A stretch of 64,000 bases of DNA from Kutzneria kofuensis. GTDB taxonomy: Bacteria; Actinomycetota; Actinomycetes; Mycobacteriales; Pseudonocardiaceae. The stretch is from positions 6,574,038 through 6,638,037 of the forward strand of contig NZ_JACHIR010000001.1 in the NCBI RefSeq assembly GCF_014203355.1, read 5' to 3'. Below the pieces are notes generated by a model that saw only the letters and a program-made list of their open reading frames with translations, made no database searches and had not been told where the DNA came from. This document shows, one piece after another, positions 34,117 to 43,500 of the stretch; position 1 is the first letter of the stretch, and each line of letters opens with the position of its first letter. The position numbers were made by a program, and so were the translations under genes.

Positions 34117-34722
34117 ATGCCGGTACGGGTGGTGCTCGCCGAGGACGACGCCGCGCTGCGGGCCGGCCTGCGCCTGCTGCTGGAGGCCGGCGGCCGGGTC
34201 GAGGTCGTCGCCGAGGTGGACCCCGGGCCGAAGCTGCCGGCAGTGGTGCGTGCGCAGTGGCCGGACGTCGTGCTGGTCAGTGACGTGTCGGCGCTGCGAG
34301 GCCTGGACGGCGGGCCGCCGGTCGCGGTGCTGGCGGCGTCCGCTGTGGACGATGCCGTGAACCGGGCGATCGACCTTGGCGCCCAAGGGTTCCTGCTCGC
34401 CGACGCGGAGCCGGAGAGCCTGGTGCGGGCGGTGCTCGACCTGGCCGCCGGCGGCGCGGTGTTCGACCCCAGGGTGGCCGCCGCCCTGCTGCCTCGGCTG
34501 CGCGGCAACGCGATGCCGGACAACGATTTGCTGCGAGGACTGTCCACACGGGAGCGTCAGGTGTTGGACCTGATCGCCGGCGGGCGGTCCAACGCGGCGA
34601 TCGCCACCGAGCTGGGGCTGACCGAGGCGACCGTGAAGAGCTACGTGTCGGCGCTGCTGGGCAAGCTCGGCGTGCGAAACCGTGTGCAGGCCGCGCTGAT
34701 CCTCCGACAGATGCGGCCGTAG
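34117..34722 (+). CDS. NarL/LuxR-type response regulator with a degenerate receiver
   Basis: A 201-residue orphan regulator. The N-terminal receiver begins RVVLAEDDAALRAGL with the acidic pair intact. At the phosphorylation position (55) there is Ser followed by Asp56 (VVLVSDVS); the conserved Thr/Ser is replaced (VLAASAV) and the Lys of GFLLKD is Ala (GFLLAD). The C-terminal LuxR helix-turn-helix is complete: LSTREQVLDLIAGGRSNAAI in slightly variant form, then TVKSYVSALLGKLGVRNRVQ. Loss of the switch residues suggests phosphorylation-independent action. It lies 3 nt after der and has no adjacent kinase. Compare the intact regulator at 61061-61705. Confidence 0.88.
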   Translation: MPVRVVLAEDDAALRAGLRLLLEAGGRVEVVAEVDPGPKLPAVVRAQWPDVVLVSDVSALRGLDGGPPVAVLAASAVDDAVNRAIDLGAQGFLLADAEPESLVRAVLDLAAGGAVFDPRVAAALLPRLRGNAMPDNDLLRGLSTRERQVLDLIAGGRSNAAIATELGLTEATVKSYVSALLGKLGVRNRVQAALILRQMRP

Positions 34723-34737
34723 CGGTTACAGTGCCTC

Positions 34738-35334
34738 GTGGCCGAGACCTCGCACCGCGTGCGCAACCCGTGGGGGCAGGGTGAGCGGTTGCGCCTGGAG
34801 ATCCTCGACGCGGCCGCGCGCCTGCTGTCCGAGCTGGGCGGCGAGCAGGGGCTGACCATCCGGGGCGTGGCGCGGGCGGCGGGCATCGCGCCGGCCAGCA
34901 TCTACCAGCACTTCGCCGACAAGGCCGCGCTGGTCAAGGGCCTGGTCGCCTACGACTACGAGCAGCTGTCGGCGGCCATGACCGCGGCCGACGAGCAGTG
35001 TCCGCCGGAGGCGGTGCTGGACCGGGTGCGGGCGCAGATGAAGGCGTACTGCCGGTTCGCGCTGGACAGCCCCGGCCACTACCGGCTGATGCTCAACAAC
35101 CGGCCGATCTCGCGCAGCGGGCCGCTGATCGACATCGTGACGCAGATGATCTCGGCGTTCGAGCGCTGCGAACGGGCCGGGGTGCGGCTGCGGGTGCCGG
35201 CGCGGCGTGCCGCGGTGATGGTTTTCGTCGGCGCGCACGGCCGGGTCGCGCTCTGGCACGCCACCGAGGACCCCACCCAGGAGCCGCTGGTCCTGGAGTT
35301 CGTCGACGAGCTGATCTCACTCGTCACGGAGTGA
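34738..35334 (+). CDS. TetR-family regulator upstream of the P450 operon
   Basis: A 198-residue regulator: N-terminal helix-turn-helix LTIRGVARAAGIAPASIYQHFADKAALV (written in two parts: LTIRGVARAAGIAPAS and IYQHFADKAAL), then a ligand-binding domain of the TetR_C_33/WHG-like group (YCRFALDSPGHYRLMLNNRP). GTG 34738 lies five nt after TACAGT (34727-34732), so it may be leaderless. It is on the same strand and directly upstream of the P450-ferredoxin-reductase genes, making it a plausible regulator of them. Confidence 0.88.
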   Translation: MAETSHRVRNPWGQGERLRLEILDAAARLLSELGGEQGLTIRGVARAAGIAPASIYQHFADKAALVKGLVAYDYEQLSAAMTAADEQCPPEAVLDRVRAQMKAYCRFALDSPGHYRLMLNNRPISRSGPLIDIVTQMISAFERCERAGVRLRVPARRAAVMVFVGAHGRVALWHATEDPTQEPLVLEFVDELISLVTE

Positions 35335-35361
35335 CGCAGGTCACTCGCACACCGTTACTAG

Positions 35362-35414
35362 TTGGATAGTGCAACCAAATGGCGCTATGCTGCCGAAGTC
35401 AGCGAACGATCGTT
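35362..35414 (+). promoter_or_regulatory. Promoter and operator candidate of the P450 operon
   Basis: -35 TTGGAT (35362-35367), 18-nt spacer, -10 TATGCT (35386-35391). A perfect palindrome AACGATCGTT lies at 35405-35414, between the -10 and the P450 start, and TTGG...CCAA half-sites flank the -35 region. The palindrome is a candidate site for the upstream TetR protein. Confidence 0.5.
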
Positions 35415-35432
35415 TGGTAACTGGGGGTCACA

Positions 35433-36650
35433 GTGACCGATACCTTGCCCGGGACCGAAACGGTGCCGGCCTTCCCCATGGACCGGGCCGCGAAATGCCC
35501 CTTCGACCCGCCGCCGCGGCTGCGCGAGGCGGAGCCGATCAGCCGGGTGCGGATCTGGGACGGCAGCACCCCGTGGCTGATCACCGGCTACGAAGCGCAA
35601 CGGGCCGTGCTGGCCGACCAGCGGTTCAGCGCCGACGCCCGCAAGGCCGGCTTCCCGGCGCAGTCGGCCGCGGTGCTGGCCCGGCGTGAGAACACCCGGT
35701 CGTTCATCGCGATGGACGACCCCGAGCACGACCGGCACCGCAAGATGCTCACCCGCAACTTCATGATCAAGCGGGTGGAGGCGATGCGGCCGCGCGTGCA
35801 GGAGATCGTCGACGGCCTGATCGACGACATGCTCGCCGGGGACAAGCCGGCCGACCTGGTCACCGACTTCGCGCTGCCGGTGCCGTCGCTGGTGATCTGC
35901 GAGCTGCTCGGCGTGCCGTACGCCGACCACGACTTCTTCCAGGCCCGCAGCAAGAAGCTGGTCTCCCGCAGCACGCTCCTCGAGGAGGCGGTCAAGGCAG
36001 GCGACGAGCTGCGCGAGTACCTGCTGGACCTGATGGCGGCCAAGGAGAAGGAGCCGACCGACGACCTGATCGGCCGGCTGGTCACCGATCAGCTGGCCCG
36101 CGGCGAGCTGACTCGGACCGAGGTCGCCGACATGGGCACGCTGATGCTCATCGCCGGGCACGAGACCACCGCCAACATGATCGCGCTGGGCACGGTCGCC
36201 CTGTTCGAGCACCCGTCGCAGCTGGCCGAACTCCGCGACACCGACGACCCGAAGCTGATCGCCAACGCGGTCGAGGAACTGCTGCGGTACCTGACGATCG
36301 TGCACACCGGGCGACGCCGCGTCGCCACCGAGGACGTCGAGGTCGCCGGCCAGCTGGTACGCGCCGGCGAGGGCGTCATCCTGGCCAACGACGCCGGCAA
36401 CCGCGACGAGGCCGCCTTCCCCGAGCCCGACCGGCTCGACATCCACCGGCAGGCGCGGCACCACATCGCCTTCGGCTACGGCGTGCACCAGTGCCTCGGC
36501 CAGCCGCTGGCCCGGATGGAGCTGCAGGTCGTCTACAGCACGCTGTACCGGCGGATCCCCACGCTGGAGCTGGCCATCCCGTTCGAGGAGATCCAGTTCA
36601 AGCACGACGCGATCGTGTACGGCGTCCACTCGCTTCCCGTTACCTGGTAA
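35433..36650 (+). CDS. Cytochrome P450, CYP105-like
   Basis: A 405-residue soluble P450. I-helix AGHETT (241-246), ExxR in EELLR (Glu282-Arg285) and heme loop FGYGVHQCLG with the Cys ligand at 354. The sequence around PSLVICELLGVPYADHDFFQ is typical of the CYP105 group of actinobacterial xenobiotic and secondary-metabolite hydroxylases. GTG 35433 with GGGGG upstream. It is followed by its own ferredoxin and reductase, giving a complete class I electron-transfer chain in one transcript. Confidence 0.95.
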   Translation: MTDTLPGTETVPAFPMDRAAKCPFDPPPRLREAEPISRVRIWDGSTPWLITGYEAQRAVLADQRFSADARKAGFPAQSAAVLARRENTRSFIAMDDPEHDRHRKMLTRNFMIKRVEAMRPRVQEIVDGLIDDMLAGDKPADLVTDFALPVPSLVICELLGVPYADHDFFQARSKKLVSRSTLLEEAVKAGDELREYLLDLMAAKEKEPTDDLIGRLVTDQLARGELTRTEVADMGTLMLIAGHETTANMIALGTVALFEHPSQLAELRDTDDPKLIANAVEELLRYLTIVHTGRRRVATEDVEVAGQLVRAGEGVILANDAGNRDEAAFPEPDRLDIHRQARHHIAFGYGVHQCLGQPLARMELQVVYSTLYRRIPTLELAIPFEEIQFKHDAIVYGVHSLPVTW

Positions 36651-36662
36651 GGACTTCTGGCC

Positions 36663-36860
36663 ATGAAGGTTGTCATCGATCAGGACAAGTGCGTCGGCGC
36701 CGGGCAGTGCGTGCTGCTCGCCCCGGACGTGTTCGACCAGCGCGACGAGGACGGCGTCGTCGTGCTGCTGCAGGAGTTCCCGCCGGCCGAGCTGCACGAC
36801 GACGTCCGGCTGGCCGCCCGGGTCTGCCCGGCGCTGGCCATCGAGCTGGCCGAGCGGTGA
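36663..36860 (+). CDS. Ferredoxin, 3Fe-4S type
   Basis: A 65-residue ferredoxin. CVGAGQC (Cys-x5-Cys) and a third Cys in VCPALAIEL match the three-cysteine set of 3Fe-4S ferredoxins that serve CYP105-type P450s. It lies 12 nt after the P450 and overlaps the reductase start by 4 nt. It carries electrons from the reductase to the P450. Confidence 0.95.
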   Translation: MKVVIDQDKCVGAGQCVLLAPDVFDQRDEDGVVVLLQEFPPAELHDDVRLAARVCPALAIELAER

Positions 36861-37993
36861 TCGCGGTTGTCGGGGCGTCGGCCGCGGGCCTGACCGCGGC
36901 CCAGACGCTGCGCCGCGAGGGCTACGACGGGCCGTTGACGGTCATCGGCGACGAGGAGCACATGCCGTACGACCGGCCGCCGCTGTCCAAGCAGATCCTG
37001 GCCGGCGAATGGGAACCGTCGAAGATCACTCTTCCGTCCACTATGGACAATGTCGAGTGGATGTTGGGTGTGCGGGCCGTCGGGCTGGACGTCGGGGGCC
37101 GTCGGCTGGCACTGTCCACCGGGGACTCACTGCCGTACGACAAGGTGGTGATCGCCACCGGCGTCACGCCGCGGCGGCTGCCGGTCGGTCAGGACCTGGC
37201 CGGCGTGCACACCCTGCGGACCCTGCCGGACGCGTTGGCGTTCAAGGCGGAGTTGGCCGCCGCGCGGTCGGTGGTGATCGTCGGGGCCGGCTTCATGGGC
37301 TCCGAGGTGGCCGCCGTGGCGTCGGCCATGGGAGCGGACGTCACCGTCGTCGATCCCTTGCCCGCGCCCATGATCCGCCAGTTCGGGCCGTGGCTCGGGG
37401 GTCTCGTCGCCAAGCTGCACGCCGACCACGGCGTGCGGATGCGCCTCGGCGTCGGTGTCACCGGGCTGGTGGGTTCCGGCCGGGTTTCCGGCGTGGAGCT
37501 GGCCGACGGCACCGTGCTTCCCGCCGACGTCGTGCTCGTCGCCATCGGCTCCGTGCCCAATACCTCGTGGCTGGCCGGCAGCGGGTTGTCCCTGACCGAC
37601 GGCGTCGACTGCGACTCCCTCTGCCGGGCCGCCCCCAACGTCGTGGCCGCCGGCGATGTCGCGTCGTGGACCCATCCCGTACACGGTCGGCGGATCCGGG
37701 TCGAGCACCGGATGAACGCCACCGAGCAGGGCATGGCCGCGGCCAGGACTTTGCTGGGCAAGGGCGCGCCGTATGCGCCGATCCCGTACTTCTGGACCGA
37801 CCAGTACGACGTCAAGATCCAGGCGTACGGCACCTTCCCCGAGGGCGCGGCTCCTACCGTCGCCGCCGGCGATGTCGGCGCCGGCCGCTTCGCCGCGCTG
37901 TACGTGGAGGATGGTCGCGTCACCGGCGTCGTCGGCTGGAACCTGCCGCGCGACACCCGCCAACTCCGCGCCCGGATCGGCGAGCCGGTGTAG
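36857..37993 (+). CDS. NAD(P)H-dependent ferredoxin reductase (FAD)
   Basis: A 378-residue oxygenase-coupled reductase. FAD-binding VIAVVGASAAGLTAAQTLR at the very N-terminus, PYDRPPLSK, NAD(P)-binding VVIVGAGFMGSEVAAVAS, and NVVAAGDVASW for the second FAD contact; the C-terminal reductase domain begins VPYFWTDQYD-like IPYFWTDQYDVKIQ. The GTG start overlaps the ferredoxin stop. It completes the P450-ferredoxin-reductase set. Confidence 0.95.
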   Translation: MIAVVGASAAGLTAAQTLRREGYDGPLTVIGDEEHMPYDRPPLSKQILAGEWEPSKITLPSTMDNVEWMLGVRAVGLDVGGRRLALSTGDSLPYDKVVIATGVTPRRLPVGQDLAGVHTLRTLPDALAFKAELAAARSVVIVGAGFMGSEVAAVASAMGADVTVVDPLPAPMIRQFGPWLGGLVAKLHADHGVRMRLGVGVTGLVGSGRVSGVELADGTVLPADVVLVAIGSVPNTSWLAGSGLSLTDGVDCDSLCRAAPNVVAAGDVASWTHPVHGRRIRVEHRMNATEQGMAAARTLLGKGAPYAPIPYFWTDQYDVKIQAYGTFPEGAAPTVAAGDVGAGRFAALYVEDGRVTGVVGWNLPRDTRQLRARIGEPV

Positions 37994-38065
37994 TGCGGGC
38001 GGCTTGATCTCAGTCGATCATGTGCGTGGGGCCTCTCGTTGTCGGCGGGCCCTCCACGCCATCCC

Positions 38066-38449
38066 TCACGAGCCGCTGCCGTAGTCGCGGGTGAGGATCT
38101 CCAGGTTGTGCCCGTCGGGGTCGGGGAAGTACACGCCCTGGCCCCCGTCGTTGGTGTTGATCTCACCGGGCTGCTGGCGGTGCGGGTCGGCCCAGTAGGG
38201 CAGGCCGGCGGCGCGGATGCGGTCGAAGATCGGCTGGAACTGGTCGTCGGACACCTTGAACGCGTAGTGCAGCGAGCCGATCTCGCCGTCCACGCGCATG
38301 AAGTCGAGGCTGACGCCGTTGTCCAGCGTGACCACCTGGAACGGCCCGAACGTGACCGGCGCGGCCACCCCGAGCAGTTCGGCCAGGAACGTGGCGGACT
38401 TGTGGGGGTCGGAGGCGGGGACGATGGTGTGGTTCAGTTCGACGGCCAT
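38066..38449 (-). CDS. VOC/glyoxalase-superfamily protein
   Basis: A 127-residue single-unit VOC protein: LNHTIVPASDPHKSATFLAE at the start and GQGVYFPDPDGHNLEILTRD at the end, with metal-ligand-like His and Glu residues. This could be a glyoxalase, a resistance protein or a small dioxygenase; sequence alone does not decide. Divergent from the CmtR-like regulator over 60 nt, so the two may share control. Confidence 0.85.
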   Translation of the reverse strand: MAVELNHTIVPASDPHKSATFLAELLGVAAPVTFGPFQVVTLDNGVSLDFMRVDGEIGSLHYAFKVSDDQFQPIFDRIRAAGLPYWADPHRQQPGEINTNDGGQGVYFPDPDGHNLEILTRDYGSGS

Positions 38450-38477
38450 GTGCCCACGGTAGAACTTCGAGCGCGCT

Positions 38478-38503
38478 GGAGGTCTACCTCCGCGTGCTAG
38501 CAT
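38478..38503 (+). promoter_or_regulatory. Promoter/operator of the CmtR-like gene
   Basis: An interrupted palindrome GGAGGTCTACCTCC (38478-38491) is followed by a -10 box TAGCAT (38498-38503) six nt before GTG 38510. The palindrome overlaps the expected -35, a typical ArsR-type repression site; the transcript is probably leaderless. Confidence 0.6.
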
Positions 38504-38509
38504 CGCCCA

Positions 38510-38839
38510 GTGACGATGACATCGACGCGGATGGATCTGTTGCCGGCGGCGGCCCTGTTCCGCTCGCTGGGCGATCCCGCACGGCTGGCCATCCTGCAAC
38601 GCCTCGCCGTCGGACCCGCGCGGGTCACCGACCTCGTCGCCGCGCTCGGCCTGGCCCAGTCCACGGTGTCGAAGCACCTGGCCTGCCTTCGCGGCTGCCA
38701 GCTCGTCGACTCCGAGCCGGTCGGCCGCGCCTCGGTGTTCCGCCTGACGCAGCCCTCGGTGGTGGAACTGCTGGCCTCGGCCGAATCGGTGTTGGCGGCG
38801 ACGGGAAATGCGGTGGCCCTGTGTCCGACCTGCGACTGA
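38510..38839 (+). CDS. ArsR/SmtB-family metal sensor, CmtR-like
   Basis: A 109-residue winged-helix repressor. In the recognition helix KHLACLRGC it has Cys59 and Cys63, matching the Cys57/Cys61 pair of the Cd/Pb sensor CmtR; a C-terminal CPTCD (Cys105, Cys108) could supply the third ligand as Cys102 does in CmtR. Predicted to release DNA on binding Cd, Pb or a similar soft metal. It precedes a CDF exporter. Its last 19 nt are duplicated at the start of the exporter gene. Confidence 0.9.
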   Translation: MTMTSTRMDLLPAAALFRSLGDPARLAILQRLAVGPARVTDLVAALGLAQSTVSKHLACLRGCQLVDSEPVGRASVFRLTQPSVVELLASAESVLAATGNAVALCPTCD

Positions 38840-38907
38840 GCCTGCCCGGCCCTTTCCCTGCTCGCCGCGGCCGGGAGGCGGTGACCTCGTGTCCGACCTG
38901 CGACTGA
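38821..38907. repeat. 19-bp direct repeat spanning the sensor end and exporter start
   Basis: GTGTCCGACCTGCGACTGA occurs at 38821-38839 and again at 38889-38907, offset 68 nt. In copy 1 it encodes CPTCD-stop of the sensor; in copy 2, in another frame, GTG-TCC-GAC-CTG-CGA-CTG starts the exporter. This looks like a short tandem duplication that separated formerly overlapping genes. Confidence 0.85.
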
Positions 38908-39479
38908 AGCTCGCCGCCCGCGCCCGTCTCCTCTCCTGGCTCTCCCTCGCCTACATGGCTGTCGAGGGCGCGGTCGCGCTGTGGGCCGGCGCGACGGCGG
39001 ATTCCGCGGCGCTGCTGGGGTTCGGCCTCGACTCGGTGATCGAGGGCCTGGCCAGCGTGATCGTCATCTGGCGGTTCAGCGGCGCCCGCACCTTCTCCGA
39101 GGCGGCCGAGCTGCGGGCCCGCAAGGCCGTGGCGGTGACGTTTTTCCTGCTCGCGCCGTACATCGTGGTCGAGGTCGTGCTGTCCGGACGCCCGGAGCCG
39201 AGCTGGCCGGGCATCGGACTCGCGGTGGCCAGCCTGATCGTCATGCCGCTGCTCGGCGTCGCCAAGAAACGACTCGGCGCGCAGCTGGGTTCGGGGGCGA
39301 CCGCGGGCGAAGGAACCCAGAACCTGCTCTGCGCCTACCTCGCCGGGGCGGTGCTGCTCGGCCTCCTCGGCAACGCCCTGTTCGGCCTGTGGTGGCTCGA
39401 CCCGGCCGTCGCGCTCGTCGTCGCCGGCCTGGCCGTGCGCGAGGGCATCGAGAATTGGCGTGGCGACGACTGCTGCTGA
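38889..39479 (+). CDS. Cation diffusion facilitator-like metal exporter
   Basis: A 196-residue membrane protein with about six hydrophobic segments: [98 protein letters not shown] and [19 protein letters not shown] and the Ser/Asp pattern match CDF transmembrane domains, but the cytoplasmic C-terminal domain of typical CDF proteins is absent. It ends in DDCC, a possible metal site. It is probably controlled by the CmtR-like sensor upstream. Confidence 0.85.
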   Translation: MSDLRLKLAARARLLSWLSLAYMAVEGAVALWAGATADSAALLGFGLDSVIEGLASVIVIWRFSGARTFSEAAELRARKAVAVTFFLLAPYIVVEVVLSGRPEPSWPGIGLAVASLIVMPLLGVAKKRLGAQLGSGATAGEGTQNLLCAYLAGAVLLGLLGNALFGLWWLDPAVALVVAGLAVREGIENWRGDDCC

Positions 39480-39496
39480 TTGGTCAGGATGGTCCG

Positions 39497-40405
39497 GTGT
39501 CCCAGCGTGAACTCGTGGTCCTCGGCTCGGCCAGCCAGACGCCGACCCGGCACCGCAACCACAACGGCTACCTGCTGCGCTTCGACGCCGAGGGCATCCT
39601 CTTCGACCCCGGCGAGGGCACGCAGCGGCAGATGATCCAGGCCGGGCGGTCCGCCTCCGAGATCACCCGGATCTGCGTCACCCACTTCCACGGCGACCAC
39701 AGCCTCGGGCTCGCCGGCACCATCCAGCGGCTGTCCCTCGACAACGTGCCGCATCCCGTGCGCTGCTACTACCCGGCTTCCGGCCAGGTGTACTTCGACC
39801 GCCTCCGCTACGCGACTTCCTTCCACGAGCGGGCAAAGCTCGTCACCGTTCCGTTGCATGTGGACGGTCTCGTCGACGACAACCTCTCCGTTGCCGCCCT
39901 GGAGCACCGTATCGACTGCTACGGCTACCGCTTCGCCGAACCCGACGGCCGACGCATGCTCCCCGATCGCCTGGCCTCCCTCGGCATTCGCGGTCCCCTG
40001 ATCAGCGAGCTCCAACGCTCCGGCGTCGTGGTGATCGACGGCCGCACGGTCACCCTCGACGAGGTCAGCGTCCCCCGACCCGGCCAGGTGTTCGCCTTCG
40101 TCATGGACACCCGCCTCTGCCCCGGTGCCTTCACCCTGGCCCAGGACGCCGATCTCCTCGTCGCCGAGTCGACCTTCCTCGATGCGGACCGGGACCTGGC
40201 CCACGCCTACTACCACCTCACCTCCCGCGAAGCCGGCCGCCTCGCCGCCGAGGCCGGCGCCCGGGAGCTGGTCCTGACCCACTTCTCCCAGCGCTACCCG
40301 TACGAGGAGGCCGAACGCTTCCGCGAGGAAGCCGCCCTGGAGTTCAAGGGCGAGATCCACCTCGCCGTCGACCTCACCACCATCCCCCTCCCCAAACGCC
40401 GTTGA
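39497..40405 (+). CDS. rnz: Ribonuclease Z
   Basis: A 302-residue metallo-beta-lactamase-fold endonuclease processing tRNA 3' ends. Zn-binding [11 protein letters not shown] (His63, His65, Asp67, His68), a C-terminal FVMDTR, ESTFLD and [12 protein letters not shown] 39497. The palindrome at 40412-40509 follows in the gap to the convergent glycosidase gene. Confidence 0.92.
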   Translation: MSQRELVVLGSASQTPTRHRNHNGYLLRFDAEGILFDPGEGTQRQMIQAGRSASEITRICVTHFHGDHSLGLAGTIQRLSLDNVPHPVRCYYPASGQVYFDRLRYATSFHERAKLVTVPLHVDGLVDDNLSVAALEHRIDCYGYRFAEPDGRRMLPDRLASLGIRGPLISELQRSGVVVIDGRTVTLDEVSVPRPGQVFAFVMDTRLCPGAFTLAQDADLLVAESTFLDADRDLAHAYYHLTSREAGRLAAEAGARELVLTHFSQRYPYEEAERFREEAALEFKGEIHLAVDLTTIPLPKRR

Positions 40406-40411
40406 ACCCCG

Positions 40412-40509
40412 GCGAGTCACGCTCTGGGGCACACCGATTGTAGGTTTCCGGCTCACCCGATCGGGCGTGCCGGAAACCTACATTCGGTCTGTCTGAGAAC
40501 GTGACTCGC
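40412..40509. repeat. Nested palindromic element, copy 2; probable bidirectional terminator
   Basis: Outer arms GCGAGTCAC (40412-40420) and GTGACTCGC (40501-40509) enclose an inner arm with TAGGTTTCCGGC (40441-40452) and GCCGGAAACCTA (40469-40480), extended outward by a largely paired CACACCGATTG. The words GCGAGTC-CGC and CACACCGA-TGTAGG are shared with copy 1 at 6083-6157. Both copies lie between convergent genes. Confidence 0.75.
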
Positions 40510-40512
40510 GGG

Positions 40513-40548
40513 GGTGGCCGGCCGGGACAAGGGGGCCGGCCGGCCACC
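40513..40548 (-). terminator. Stem-loop terminator of the GH99-GH3 gene
   Basis: GGTGGCCGGCCGG (40513-40525) and CCGGCCGGCCACC (40536-40548) form a perfect 13-bp stem with a 10-nt loop, 8 nt past the stop of the minus-strand gene. Confidence 0.7.
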
Positions 40549-40556
40549 GCGCAGGG

Positions 40557-43500
40557 TCACGAGATGGTGACCGTGCCGGACAGGGGGAGGGAGCGGGACG
40601 AGCCGCCGACACGAATCGTGTTGGCGCCGGTGGCCTTGGTCCAGCCGTTGTTCCAGTACTGGAAGCTGCGGGCGTCCAGGGTGAGGGAAACGTGCTGGGA
40701 CTGGCCGGGGTTGAGGGTGACCCGGGTGAAGCCCCGCAGGCTGTTCGGCGGTTCGCCGGTCGACGCGGGTTGGCCGACGTAGACCTGGGCGACCTCGGTG
40801 CCGGCTCGTGACCCGGTGTTGGTCACGTCGAAGCCGACCTGCACGGCGCCTGAGCTGTCCGGAGTGGACACTGTCAGGTTGGAGTAGCCGTACGTGGTGT
40901 AGGAAAGGCCGAAGCCGAACGGGAACATGGGCGTCACGTGCTGGCTGTCGTACCAGCGGTAGCCGACGTTCACGCCCTCGGAGTACTGCACGGTGCCGTT
41001 CTGGCCGGGCCACTGCGCCCCGGAGTGGGCAGGCACGTCGTTGAGCGAATTCGGGAACGTCACCGGCAGTTTGCCGGAGAAGTTGGTGTCCCCGAACAGA
41101 AGCGACGCGATGGCGGCGCCGTCCTCCTGGCCGGGGAACCAGTTCTCGACGATGCCCCGCACCGAGTTGGCCCACGGCATCGTCACGGCCGACCCGGAGT
41201 TGACCACGACGATGGTGTTGGGGTTGGCCGCGGCGACCTGGCTGACCAGGGTGTTCTGGTCGGCCGACAGGTCGATGTTCTGGAGGTCCCCGCCCTCGGA
41301 GCCGGCGTTGCTGACGAACACGACCGCCGTCGACGCGGCCCGGGCGGCGGTCACTGCCTGGCCCAACAGGTCCTGGTTGGGGATCTGCCAGCCCAGGTTC
41401 AGCTGGCTGCCGCCGCCGTCCTGGAAGTAGTCGACCTCGATGCTCACGGGCTGGCCGGCGGTCAGCGAGATCGAGCCGGTCTTGGTGGTCGGCGGCTGGT
41501 CGGCCCAGTTGCTGATCACCTGCTGCCCGTTGACGAACAGCCGGCTGCCGTCGTCGCTGGTCAGCGAGAACGTGTAGGTGCCGGTGGTGGGCGGCGTCAG
41601 CGTGCCGGTCCACTTGGCCGACCAGTTGGTCGCGGGCACGCCGGTGGTGGGCGACTGGGTGCCCCAGATGAAGTTGATGTTCGGATCGGTCCTGGTCAGG
41701 ATGGGCGGCCCGGACAGGCCGGTGCCGTTGTAGAAGGTGGCCGAGAGGCCGTTGCCGAAGAACGACGGGTCGACGATCTCCCCGTTCGGCGCGGCCACGC
41801 CCTGCGAGTACGTGACGGAAGCGTTGCCGGCCCGGGCCTTGATGCCCTGGTACGGCGTGACCACGTGCGGCGCGTTGACGTGCGCGGAGCCGCCGCCGGC
41901 GGTCAGGGCGTTCTGCCCGGCGTCGTCACCGATCACGGCGATGGAACCGGATCCCAGCGGCAGCACGGAGCTGCTGTTCTTCAGCAGCACGCTGCCCTCC
42001 TGTGCCACCTGTCGCGCAACGGAAGCATGCGCCTCGTTGGTGACGACGGAGTTGATCGTGCCGGTCGGGGAGTGGTCGAACAGCCCGGCCCGGAACATCG
42101 CCACCAGGATGGCCCGCACCCGGCTGTCGATCGTCGCGATCGACACCTGCCCGCTGGCCACGGCCTGGGTCAGCGGCGCGCCGTAGTACTGGCTGCCGTC
42201 CATCTCCATGTCCATGCCGTTGGTGACGGACGGGATCGTGGAGTGGGTGCCGCCCCAGTCCGAGGTGACGAAGCCGGAGAAACCCATCTGCTGCCGGAGG
42301 ATCGTGTTCAGCAGCTGCCCGTTCTCGCAGGCGAAGGTGCCGTTGATCTCCGCGTACGAGCACATCACCGAGTCGGTCTGGCCCTGCTGCACGGCCGCCT
42401 GGAACGCCGGCAGGTAGATCTCCTGCTCGGTCCGGTCGGAGACGATCGCGTTGTCCTGTGGGGTGTTGCGGTAGGTCTCCTGGTTGTAGACGGCGTAGTG
42501 CTTGACCTGCGTCATCGGCCCCTGCGCGCGGATGCCCTGCAGGTCGGCCGCGCCGAGCTGGCCGGCCAGGTACGGGTCCTCGCCCAGCGACTCGAAGGCC
42601 CGGCCCCAGCGCGGGTCCCGGACGATGTTGATCGTCGGGCCGAGGACGAGGTTCGCGCCCTTGCCCCACTCCTCGGCGCCGATCACGCCGCCGTACTGCT
42701 TCATCAGCGCGCTGTCCCACGTCGCCGCGCCGGCCACCGGCGCCGGCAGCTGGGTGACGCCGACAGCGCCGTCGGCCACACCCGCCGGCCCGTCCTGCAG
42801 GTGCAGGCCGGGAATCCCGAGGCGGGGAATGGGATCCACGCAGGCGCCGTAGCCGCAGGACGCCCCGCCGTGCATCATGGTCAGCTTCGCGTCGGTGGTC
42901 ATCTGCGCCAGCAACGCGTCCGCCCGCTGCTCCGGCGACCCGGGCGGCGGCGGCGCGGAAGGCGTGCCGTAGACCTGGAATTCCGACACCTGCCCGGCCG
43001 GCCAGCCGGTGTTGCCGGTGAAGGTCAGCCGCAGGTACCGCTGCGCGCTGCCCGGCAGCGAGATCGACACCGTGTTGCCGGTGGCCGGATCGAAGCGGTA
43101 TCCGTTGCCGCCCACCAAGGTCGAGAAGTTGGTGCCGTCGTTGCTGCCGCTGACGGTCAGTGTCTGCGTGCGGGCACCCCACGCGGTCGAGGGCGGCAGT
43201 GTCAGGGTGATCGAGTTGACGGGGTTGGACGCTCCGAGATCGACCTGAAGCCATTGCGGGAAGGCGTTGTTCGCGCTTTCCCAGTAGCTGGTGGCGTTGC
43301 CGTCGTTGGCGTTGCCCGGCGGGAAGCCGCCCTGCGAGGCGCTGGCGCTCATCGCCTTGCCCAGCGCCAGGTTCACGTCCGACTTGCCGATCGAGCCCGG
43401 GTCGAACCGGTCGACCCAGTACTTGGTGCGGTCCAGGTACGCCGTCGACGAGGCGGTGCCGGTCTGCCCGTACGCGCCGCTGTACGTCAGATATCCGCGC

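Noticed and set aside
22670-38000. A biosynthetic gene cluster (SARP, epoxide hydrolase, P450, methyltransferase, exporter)
   Set aside because: No PKS, NRPS, terpene synthase, RiPP precursor or other scaffold enzyme is visible; core genes cmk, plsC and der interrupt the group.
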